A DNA stretch of 62,967 nt from T1Sed10-7 sp047921175 (GTDB lineage Bacteria; Actinomycetota; Nitriliruptoria; Nitriliruptorales; Nitriliruptoraceae): positions 1 to 62,967 of the forward strand of contig JBLRWQ010000008.1 in assembly GCA_047921175.1 (NCBI GenBank), read 5' to 3'. Below, piece after piece: positions 16,557 through 23,468 of the stretch. Within the stretch, counting starts at the first letter, position 1, and each line of letters opens with the position of its first letter. The notes beneath the pieces were generated by a model that did no database searches, was not told where the DNA came from, and saw only the letters and a program-made list of their open reading frames with translations. A program made the translations under genes and the position numbers.

Positions 16557-17455
16557 GCGTGCCCACAGCACCGCTGGTCCCGCGGCTAGGCGTGACCGAG
16601 CTGCTCGAGGCCGCCGCAGCGGTCCACGGGCAGGCCCCGGGGCTCGCGGCCGTGCCCGATGCAGGCACCTCGCTGCACGTCGGGGTCGACCTCGGGACCG
16701 CGTACGTCGTGGTGGCGGTCGTGGACGGCGACGGGACCCCGGTCGCGATCGCGTCCCGCTTCGCCAACGTGGTGCGCGACGGGGTGGTGGTCGACTTCGC
16801 CGGCGCCGCCGCGATCGTCACCGAACTCGTCGGCGAGGTGCAGCAGCGCCTCGGCCGCGAGCTGACCACCGCCGCCGCGACCTACCCGCCCGGCGTCCCC
16901 GTGGCGGAGGTCCGGGCCTGCCGCTACGTGGTCGAGGCCGCCGGGCTCACCTGCACCACGCTGGTCGACGAGCCGACCGCCGCGAACGCGGTCCTGCGGG
17001 TCCGCGATGGCGCGGTCGTCGACGTCGGCGGCGGCACCACCGGCATCGCGGTGCTGCGCGGCGGGCAGGTCATCGCCGTGGCCGACGAGCCCACCGGTGG
17101 GACCCACGTCAGCCTCGTGCTGGCGGGTGGGCTCGGCATCAGCCTGGAGGAGGCCGAGCAGGTCAAGACCGATCCCGACCGCCAGGCCGCCCTCTTCCCT
17201 CGCGTCCGCCCCGTGTTCGAACGCATCGCCACCATCGTCGCCGACCACCTCGACGGCCACACGGTGGAGCAGGTGCACCTGGTCGGCGGCACCGCCGCGT
17301 TCCCCGGCATGCCCGAGGTGGTCGCCACCCGGACCGGGCTGCCCGTCACCTCACCCGTCCATCCCCTGCTGGTCACCCCCATCGGCGTCGCCCTACACGA
17401 CCCCGGCGCGCTGGCCACCACCCACCCCGCCACCCTGGAGCTCAACCATGGCTGA
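16553..17455 (+). CDS. eutJ: EutJ, Hsp70-like accessory ATPase
   Basis: This 300-residue actin-fold protein of unproven role occurs in eut operons. Family motifs are HVGVDLGTAYVVVAVVD (phosphate 1), LVDEPTAANAVL, VVDVGGGTTGIAVL (phosphate 2) and HLVGGTAAFPGM (adenosine site). An N-terminal helix of about 20 residues precedes the fold, and the overall length is slightly above that of enterobacterial EutJ. ATG 16553 overlaps the eutT stop by 4 bp, and GGGAGG precedes it. It is probably a chaperone for assembly or for a eut enzyme. Confidence 0.9.
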   Translation: MSVPTAPLVPRLGVTELLEAAAAVHGQAPGLAAVPDAGTSLHVGVDLGTAYVVVAVVDGDGTPVAIASRFANVVRDGVVVDFAGAAAIVTELVGEVQQRLGRELTTAAATYPPGVPVAEVRACRYVVEAAGLTCTTLVDEPTAANAVLRVRDGAVVDVGGGTTGIAVLRGGQVIAVADEPTGGTHVSLVLAGGLGISLEEAEQVKTDPDRQAALFPRVRPVFERIATIVADHLDGHTVEQVHLVGGTAAFPGMPEVVATRTGLPVTSPVHPLLVTPIGVALHDPGALATTHPATLELNHG

Positions 17456-18074
17456 CGACTTCGATCTGCGCGCGTACTGCTACATCGACCGGATGCAACC
17501 CCAGTACGCGTCCTTCACCGGCACGGTCACCCAGGGCGACCTACCCGTGGAGGGCATGGCCAGCCTGTACGTCGAGATGGCCCCGGGCAACTGGGTGTTC
17601 CGCATCGTCGACGTCGCGGTGAAGGCCACCACGGCACGACCCGGCGCGCAGATCGTCGAGCGCGAGTTCGGCATGTTCGAACTCCACTCGCACTCCCAGG
17701 CCGACGTGCAGCGGGCCGGCGAGGTCGTCCTCGCCGAGCTGGGCCTGGACGTCACCCAGCGGATGAAGCCGTTCATCGCCTCGATGCAGGTCATCACCAA
17801 CGTCGACCCCTACCAGGCCCAGCTGCTGAACCGCTTCACCCGCGGGATGATGCTGGTCGCCGGGGAGACGATGCTCGTGCTCGAGTGCGCACCCGCCGCC
17901 TACATCAACCTCGCCGCCAACGAGGCCGAGAAGGCCGCACCCGTCAACCTGATGCACATCAGCGGGGTGGGGCGCTTCGGCCGGCTGTGGATGTCGGGCT
18001 CGGAGGCCGACATCCTCGCCGCCCGGGACGCGGCCGTGACCGCCATCGAGTCGATCGACGGCCGGAGCGACTGA
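17448..18074 (+). CDS. Second BMC-T tandem shell protein
   Basis: This 208-residue protein has two BMC-like halves joined near residue 115. The second half carries a clear BMC pattern (MLVLECAPAAYINLAANEAEK, shown only in part, then VGRFGRLWMSGSEADILAA). The first half is more divergent (YASFTGTVTQGDLPVEGMAS, EREFGMFELHSHSQADV). It is distinct from EutL and would form another trimeric tile with its own pore. The start ATG overlaps the end of eutJ by 8 bp. No enterobacterial eut protein is its clear equivalent. Confidence 0.8.
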   Translation: MADDFDLRAYCYIDRMQPQYASFTGTVTQGDLPVEGMASLYVEMAPGNWVFRIVDVAVKATTARPGAQIVEREFGMFELHSHSQADVQRAGEVVLAELGLDVTQRMKPFIASMQVITNVDPYQAQLLNRFTRGMMLVAGETMLVLECAPAAYINLAANEAEKAAPVNLMHISGVGRFGRLWMSGSEADILAARDAAVTAIESIDGRSD

Positions 18075-18084
18075 GGAGGACCCC

Positions 18085-18513
18085 ATGGGACGCCGGTTCA
18101 TCACCGCCCGGGACGTCGACGACGTCGTCATCGAGGGCCGCACGGAGCTGCGCATCGGTGCGGGCGACCGTCTCACCGACCTCGCCCGCGAGCGGGCCCG
18201 GGACCGCGGCATCGTGATCGTCGAGGCGGGGGCCACGTCCGTCGGCCCGGTCGCCTCGGCCGCGGCGAGGCCCGGTGCCGCGGGTGCGCCGGCCGCCGCC
18301 CCCGCACGGGCGCCCGACCCGGCCCCGTCACGACCGCCGGAACCACCGGCACGACCGGCGTCGTCGACGCCGCGTGACGCGGACAGCGTCCCGCGCCGCC
18401 AACTACGGGCCGCGGTCCGCGCCGGGGTGGTCGAGGAGTTCGGGGGCGCACCCGAGGGCCTGGACGCCGCGATCGGCCGGGTCTTCGACCGGCTCGGCAT
18501 CGGCGACGACTGA
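18085..18513 (+). CDS. Small three-part protein ending the eut operon, possible BMC adaptor
   Basis: This 142-residue protein has three visible parts. Residues 1-50 (FITARDVDDVVIEGRTELRI, then DRLTDLARERARDRGIVIVE) resemble the N-terminal segment shared by EutQ and EutT. Residues 51-100 are a disordered Ala/Pro linker. Residues 101-142 are a predicted helical tail (RRQLRAAVRAGVVEEFGG, LDAAIGRVFDRLG). No EutQ cupin domain follows, so this is not EutQ. The tail resembles the cargo helices on EutC and EutE. A role as a linker between shell and cargo is inferred. It starts 10 bp after the BMC-T gene. Confidence 0.65.
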   Translation: MGRRFITARDVDDVVIEGRTELRIGAGDRLTDLARERARDRGIVIVEAGATSVGPVASAAARPGAAGAPAAAPARAPDPAPSRPPEPPARPASSTPRDADSVPRRQLRAAVRAGVVEEFGGAPEGLDAAIGRVFDRLGIGDD

Positions 18514-18586
18514 CGCGGGGTTCGCCCGGTTCTCCCGGTGCGGCGGGCAGCGCGCCCGGCGGCCTGGCTACGGTCCGTCGCCGTCC

Positions 18587-18598
18587 ACGGTCTACCGT
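18587..18598. promoter_or_regulatory. Palindrome before the first rhodanese gene
   Basis: ACGGT-CT-ACCGT is a 5-bp dyad about 50 bp before the GTG start at 18648. The right half contains TACCGT, a possible -10. It is a weak candidate operator-promoter for the sulfur cluster. Confidence 0.25.
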
Positions 18599-18647
18599 TG
18601 GACGCCACCCTGCCCGACACCGCCCCGTCCCGCACCCGGAGGCCCCC

Positions 18648-19193
18648 GTGTCCGATATCAGCCACCCGACCACGGTCTCGATCGACCAAGCGACCCTCGC
18701 TGCGCGGCTCCACGAGGTCGAGATCATCGACGTGCGCACCCCGGGCGAGTTCGAGACCGCCCACATCGTCGGCGCCCGCAGCATCCCCCTCGACGAACTC
18801 GAGCGCCGCGTCGACGAGGTCCGTGATCTGGTCCTCGCGGGACGTCCGGTCGTCCTGCTGTGCCGCACACAGAACCGCTCCGGGCAGGCACAGGCCCGGC
18901 TCCAGGACGCCGGGCTCCCCACCCTGCCCCTCGTGGTCGGGGGGATGCAGGCCTGGCAGGCCGATGGCCGGCCGGTGGTCCAGGACGTCCTGCGTTGGGA
19001 CATGCAACGGCAGATCAAGCTCGTTGCCGGGACGCTGGTGCTGCTCTCGATCGCGGCCAGCCTCGTGTGGCAACCCGCCATCCTCCTGGCAACGGGCATC
19101 GGTACGGGCCTGGTCTACGCCGCCGTATCGGACACCTGCACGATGGCGGTGTGGCTGTCCAAGCTGCCCTACAACCGACCGCGGACCGGCTGA
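18648..19193 (+). CDS. Membrane-anchored rhodanese (YgaP-like)
   Basis: This 181-residue protein fuses a rhodanese domain (residues 8-115) to a C-terminal two-helix membrane domain of the DUF2892 type (residues 122-172). The second part ends in SKLPYNR. The sulfur-carrying cysteine is Cys72 in CRTQNRSG, which departs slightly from the common CRSGxR loop. It should accept sulfane sulfur at the inner face of the membrane. The layout matches E. coli YgaP. It is the first gene of the sulfur cluster, with GGAGG before its GTG start. A close paralogue follows at 19492. Confidence 0.87.
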   Translation: MSDISHPTTVSIDQATLAARLHEVEIIDVRTPGEFETAHIVGARSIPLDELERRVDEVRDLVLAGRPVVLLCRTQNRSGQAQARLQDAGLPTLPLVVGGMQAWQADGRPVVQDVLRWDMQRQIKLVAGTLVLLSIAASLVWQPAILLATGIGTGLVYAAVSDTCTMAVWLSKLPYNRPRTG

Positions 19194-19282
19194 ACGGCAC
19201 GGCCAGGCGAGACGTCCGCCGCGGTGTGGCGAGGCACAGCCCGCCGATCCGCTGCGCCGTCGACCCGGTGCTGACCCGACCG

Positions 19283-19307
19283 AGGACCCGCCCCCGTGGC
19301 GGGTCCT
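19283..19307 (+). terminator. Hairpin terminator after the first rhodanese gene
   Basis: AGGACCCGCC and GGCGGGTCCT form a 10-bp perfect stem with a 5-base loop. TCTCGTGT, a short T-rich tail, follows. It should end the first rhodanese transcript and separates it from the second sulfur unit. Confidence 0.6.
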
Positions 19308-19388
19308 TCTCGTGTGCGTGGGGCCCCGCGCGCCAGGATGGGCAGCGCGCGGTCCGCGCGACTCCCGGCTGACGGGCTCGCAGCCGGG

Positions 19389-19408
19389 AACATAAGTACG
19401 TACATTTA
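19389..19408. promoter_or_regulatory. AT-rich palindromic site before the second sulfur unit
   Basis: The 20 bases aacataagtacgtacattta are 75 percent A+T in a very GC-rich region. They centre on the perfect 8-bp palindrome GTACGTAC (19396-19403), with TAA/TTA-type flanks. The site lies about 85 bp before the GTG at 19492. It looks like a repressor operator overlapping a promoter; ArsR/SmtB-family sulfur sensors use sites of this general kind. The binding protein is unknown. Confidence 0.5.
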
Positions 19409-19491
19409 GCGTTGTCGCACGCAGCGGACGTCATCCGTGCCGCTGCTCGACCAAGGACCCGAACCCCGCACCCGCTCCTGGAGGAGTCCCC

Positions 19492-20037
19492 GTGTCCCAG
19501 ACCAACGCCGCGACGACCGTCTGCGTCGACCCCGACGCACTGCACGACCGCCTCGACGAGGTCACCGTCATCGACGTCCGCACCCCGGGCGAGTTCGAGA
19601 CCGTCCACATCCCGAGCGCGGACAACCTGCCGCTCGACCGCCTCGACCACCACGCGGACCGGCTCCGCGCCCTCGTCCAAGCCGAGGCCGAGGTGGTGCT
19701 CGTGTGCCGCTCCGGCAACCGTGCGCACCAGGCCCAGGACGCGCTCGTCGAGCAGGGCCTGCCCCGCCTCCCGATCCTCGAGGGCGGCATGCTCGCCTGG
19801 CAGGCCGGCGACGGCCCGGTGGTCCAGGACGTGATCCGCTGGGATCTGGAGCGTCAGGTCCGCTTGACGGCCGGGCTCATCGTCCTGGCCTCCATCCTGT
19901 TGAGCATCGTGTGGCCGCCGGCCCGCTTCGTTGCGGGCGCCCTCGGCGTCGGGCTGATCATCGCCGCGGTGACCAACACCTGCGCGATGGGGATGCTGCT
20001 GTCCAAGCTGCCCTACAACCGGCCCACGACGGCCTGA
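19492..20037 (+). CDS. Membrane-anchored rhodanese (YgaP-like), second copy
   Basis: This 181-residue paralogue of the gene at 18648 has the same length and domain order. The rhodanese domain has Cys72 in the canonical loop CRSGNRAH. The two-helix DUF2892 region follows and again ends in SKLPYNR. It leads a unit that continues 12 bp later into the SulP permease gene, so sulfane-sulfur handling and anion transport appear co-transcribed. The GTG start follows GGAGGAG. The two copies differ throughout and are not a recent duplication. Confidence 0.87.
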   Translation: MSQTNAATTVCVDPDALHDRLDEVTVIDVRTPGEFETVHIPSADNLPLDRLDHHADRLRALVQAEAEVVLVCRSGNRAHQAQDALVEQGLPRLPILEGGMLAWQAGDGPVVQDVIRWDLERQVRLTAGLIVLASILLSIVWPPARFVAGALGVGLIIAAVTNTCAMGMLLSKLPYNRPTTA

Positions 20038-20049
20038 CCAGGAACCTCG

Positions 20050-21849
20050 ATGCACGATCCGACCCCGGGGCGCCCCGCGGCGACCCGAACCGACGAGGAC
20101 CGCACCCGGGGTCGCTCCCACTCCCTCCTGCAGCGGCATCTGCCGATCATCGGCTGGCTGCGGCGCTCCGACGCCGGCGTCCGCCGCGCGGACCTGCTCG
20201 CCGGACTGACGGTGGCGGCGATGCTGGTGCCGCAGGGCATGGCCTACGCGGCGCTCGCGGGTATGCCGCCGGTCACCGGCCTGTACGCCGCCACCGTGCC
20301 GCTGGTCGCCTACGCGCTGCTCGGGACCTCCGGGCAGCTGGCCTTCGGGCCCGTCGCCATCGTGTCGCTACTCACGGCCTCGACGATCGCCCCGCTCGCC
20401 GACGGCGACCCGGGCACCTACGTCGCCCTGGCCGGCATGCTAGCCCTCATGGTCGGCGCGCTCCAGGTGCTCCTCGGGCTGCTGCGTGCCGGCCGGCTGA
20501 CCACCCTGCTGTCCCACCCGGTGATCGCCGGCTTCACCTCGGCGGCCGCGATCGTCATCGCGACCAGCCAGCTCGACAAGCTGTTCGGGGTCGGCATCGG
20601 TCGGCCCGACGGCTGGTTGGACCGCATCGTCGCGCTCGGTCGGGCCCTGCCGGAGACGAGCCTCACGACCCTGGGGGTCGGCCTGGCGGCAATCGTCCTG
20701 CTCGCTACGGGCCGCCGGCTCGGCCCCCGGATCCCGACCCCGCTGCTGGTGGTGGCGGTCGCGACCGCCGCTGCCGCGCTGCTCGACCTCGAGGCCCGCG
20801 GGGTGGCCATCCTCGGGGATGTCCCGGGCGGGCTCCCGCTCCCGGGCCTGCCGACGGCGCCGCTGACGACGCTGCTCGCGTTGCTGCCGGGCGCGATCAT
20901 CATCGCGCTGCTGTCGTACCTGGAAGGCATCAGCGTGGCCCGGGCGATCGCGGCCCGGACGCGGGACCGCATCGACCCGGACCAGGAGCTGCTCGCTTCC
21001 GGTGCGGCGAACCTGGCCGCCGGGCTGTTCCAGGCCTTCCCCGTCGCCGGCGGGTTCTCGCGCACCGCGGTCAACCACACCGCGGGCGCGCGCACGCCGA
21101 TGGCCAGCCTCGTCACCGCAGGCGCGGTGCTGCTCGCGCTGCTGGTGCTGGCGCCGCTGTTCACGACCCTGCCGCAGGTCGTCCTCGCCGCGGTCGTCCT
21201 GGTGGCGGTCGCGGGGCTCGTCGACCTGCGGGCCGGCGTGCACGCCTGGCGCGTCGAGCGCACCGACGGCATCGCCTTCTGGACCACCTTCCTGGCGACG
21301 CTGCTGGTCGGGGTCGAGCTCGGGATCGGGATCGGGATCGCCGTCAGCCTGCTGCTGGCGCTGTGGCGGGTCGGGGTACCGCGCATCGCGACCACCGCCT
21401 GCCCGACCGGCACCATCGTGCACGTGGAGGGCGACCTGCTGCCGGCCAGCGGCATCCGCCTGCTCGAGGTCCTCGAGGACCACCTCACCGGCGAGGAGCA
21501 CCGCGCCGACCAGCATCTGGTCCTGGACCTGGCCGGCGTCCCGAGCGCGGACGCCTCCGGGGTCGAGGCGATCGCCACCCTCGAGGTGGCCTGCCGCGCG
21601 GCGGAGGTGGAGCTCCACCTGGCCGGGGTGCGCGCCGGGGTCGCCGCTCCGCTGCGGCGCGCCCACCTCGACACCCGTTTCGCGGGGCGCTGGCATGTGG
21701 ACGTCGACGCGGCCCTGCGGGCGCTGCAGCCACCGCAGACGCCGGGCCCCGGGACCGGGGTTGACCGCGACCACCCGGCGGCGGACGATGCTCGTGCGAC
21801 GAGCGCACACCGGCTGCACCGTCCACCTGACCCGAAATGTCCGGACTAA
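20050..21849 (+). CDS. SulP family anion permease with STAS domain
   Basis: This 599-residue SulP/SLC26 transporter is probably for sulfate or a related anion. The N-terminal signature DLLAGLTVAAMLVPQGMAYA is at residues 45-65. The core has about twelve membrane segments, including GLFQAFPVAGGFSRTAVNHT. A cytosolic STAS domain (about residues 440-570) contains VLDLAGVPSADASGVEAI. The gene follows the second rhodanese closely and precedes the metallo-hydrolase/rhodanese fusion. It may export sulfate or sulfite formed by sulfur oxidation, or import sulfate. Direction cannot be read from sequence. Confidence 0.88.
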   Translation: MHDPTPGRPAATRTDEDRTRGRSHSLLQRHLPIIGWLRRSDAGVRRADLLAGLTVAAMLVPQGMAYAALAGMPPVTGLYAATVPLVAYALLGTSGQLAFGPVAIVSLLTASTIAPLADGDPGTYVALAGMLALMVGALQVLLGLLRAGRLTTLLSHPVIAGFTSAAAIVIATSQLDKLFGVGIGRPDGWLDRIVALGRALPETSLTTLGVGLAAIVLLATGRRLGPRIPTPLLVVAVATAAAALLDLEARGVAILGDVPGGLPLPGLPTAPLTTLLALLPGAIIIALLSYLEGISVARAIAARTRDRIDPDQELLASGAANLAAGLFQAFPVAGGFSRTAVNHTAGARTPMASLVTAGAVLLALLVLAPLFTTLPQVVLAAVVLVAVAGLVDLRAGVHAWRVERTDGIAFWTTFLATLLVGVELGIGIGIAVSLLLALWRVGVPRIATTACPTGTIVHVEGDLLPASGIRLLEVLEDHLTGEEHRADQHLVLDLAGVPSADASGVEAIATLEVACRAAEVELHLAGVRAGVAAPLRRAHLDTRFAGRWHVDVDAALRALQPPQTPGPGTGVDRDHPAADDARATSAHRLHRPPDPKCPD

Positions 21850-21955
21850 TCGCGGCGTTCTCTGCCACGACGCGCGACCGGCACCGTGCCGGCCGGCGAC
21901 GGACCCACCGCGGTCCGCTCCCCCGACCTCGACCCGCGAACCGGAGCCCAGCCTG

Positions 21956-23350
21956 ATGGAGATCCTGACGATCGAGACCCCCTCCCTCGGCGACCGTAGC
22001 TACATCGTCACCGACGGCCAGGTCGCGGCCGTGATCGACCCGCAGCGCGACATCGACCGGGTCCTCGCCCGCATCGAGGAGCACGGCCTGACGGTCACCC
22101 ACGTGCTCGAGACCCACAACCACAACGACTACGTCACCGGCGGGGTCGAGCTCGCCCGGGTCACCGGCGCCACCTACGTGATGGCCAGGGCCGAGGAGCT
22201 GTTCTTCGCCTCCCACGGGGTCGAGGACGGCGACGAGCTGACCGTCGGCGCCCTCACCGTCCGGGCGATGCACACCCCGGGCCACACCCCGACCCACATG
22301 TCCTACGTCGTCACCGACGGGATGCGGACGGTGGTGTTCACCGGCGGCTCGCTGCTGTACGGCTCGGTCGGCCGCACCGACCTCATCTCCCGGGCCATGA
22401 CCGAGGAGCTGACCCGCAAGCAGCATGCCACCGCCCAGCGCCTCGTGGCCGAGCTGCCCGACGAGACCACGGTGCTGCCCACCCACGGGTTCGGCAGCTT
22501 CTGCTCCTCGGCCGCCGCCGACGAGCAGACCTCCAACGTCGACCCCAAGTACGGCGTGGAGACCTCCACCATCGCCGACCAGAAGCGGGCCAACGTCGCG
22601 TTGACCATCACCGACACCGAGGAGTTCGTCCGCACCCTCATGGCCGGGCTCGACGCCTACCCGCGCTACTACGCGCACATGGCGCCCCGCAACAAGGTCG
22701 GCCCCGGCCCGGTGGACCTCTCCCCCGCCGTCGAGGCGGACCCGACCGAGCTGGCCAAGCGCATCCACGCCGGCGAGTGGGTCGTGGACCTGCGGTCGCG
22801 CACCGCCTTCGCGCGTGACCACGTCACCGGCACCGTCAACGTCGAGGTCGGCAACTCCTTCATCACCTACCTGGCCTGGATCGTCCCGTGGGGTCTGAGT
22901 GTCACCCTGATCGGCGACACCCAGGAGGAGGTCGCCGAGGCCCAGCGTCAGATGGTCCGCGTCGGCATCGACCGGCCCGCCGCGCAGGCCATCGACGGGA
23001 TCGGGACCTGGGGCCAGGGGCTCGACCGCGGCAGCTACCGCATCGACACCCTGGACTCCCTCGCCAAGCGCCTGGCCGACGACGAGCACCTGTACGTGCT
23101 CGACGTCCGCCGTCACGACGAGCGCGCGGGCGGCGGCATCAAGGACTCGATCCACATCCCGATCCACGAGCTCGAGCGCCGCATGGACGAGGTCCCGACC
23201 GACGCCGAGGTCTGGGTCCACTGCGCCTCCGGCTACCGGGCCTCGATCGCGACGTCCCTGCTCGCCCGGGCCGGGCGCACCCCGGTCCTGCTGGACGACT
23301 CGGACACCCGGTTGGAGGAGCTCGGCTTCGAGCTGGTCGCGACCGCCTGA
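21956..23350 (+). CDS. Metallo-beta-lactamase/double-rhodanese fusion (persulfide dioxygenase-like)
   Basis: This 464-residue protein has an N-terminal metallo-beta-lactamase fold (residues 1-240) and two rhodanese domains (about 250-350 and 365-464). The metal motif reads THNHNDY (His54, His56, Asp58) and the next ligand is His110 in HTPGH. Only the second rhodanese has a catalytic cysteine (Cys423, CASGYRAS). The same order is found in CstB-type enzymes that oxidise persulfide to sulfite. The motif usually reading GD is GG here (Gly130-Gly131), so a normally metal-binding Asp is missing. Activity is likely but not assured. ATG 21956 is chosen at the start of homology. Confidence 0.82.
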   Translation: MEILTIETPSLGDRSYIVTDGQVAAVIDPQRDIDRVLARIEEHGLTVTHVLETHNHNDYVTGGVELARVTGATYVMARAEELFFASHGVEDGDELTVGALTVRAMHTPGHTPTHMSYVVTDGMRTVVFTGGSLLYGSVGRTDLISRAMTEELTRKQHATAQRLVAELPDETTVLPTHGFGSFCSSAAADEQTSNVDPKYGVETSTIADQKRANVALTITDTEEFVRTLMAGLDAYPRYYAHMAPRNKVGPGPVDLSPAVEADPTELAKRIHAGEWVVDLRSRTAFARDHVTGTVNVEVGNSFITYLAWIVPWGLSVTLIGDTQEEVAEAQRQMVRVGIDRPAAQAIDGIGTWGQGLDRGSYRIDTLDSLAKRLADDEHLYVLDVRRHDERAGGGIKDSIHIPIHELERRMDEVPTDAEVWVHCASGYRASIATSLLARAGRTPVLLDDSDTRLEELGFELVATA

Positions 23351-23368
23351 TCCGTCCTGCAGCATCGC

Positions 23369-23398
23369 GGCGCCCTGGTCCCGACGGGCCAGGGCGCC
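23369..23398 (+). terminator. Hairpin terminator after the MBL-rhodanese gene
   Basis: GGCGCCCTGG (23369-23378) and CCAGGGCGCC (23389-23398) form a perfect 10-bp stem with a 10-base loop, starting 18 bp past the stop. It lacks a U-tract, as is common for actinobacterial terminators. Confidence 0.65.
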
Positions 23399-23468
23399 GT
23401 CGCACGACCCGGCCCCCACCGGCCGACACCCACGACCTGGCTCCAACGACCCCGTGCGAGGACCCGCC

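Noticed and set aside
18648..20037. The two YgaP-like genes as a recent duplication or assembly duplicate
   Set aside because: They differ along the whole length, including the catalytic loop (CRTQNRS versus CRSGNRA), so they are old paralogues.
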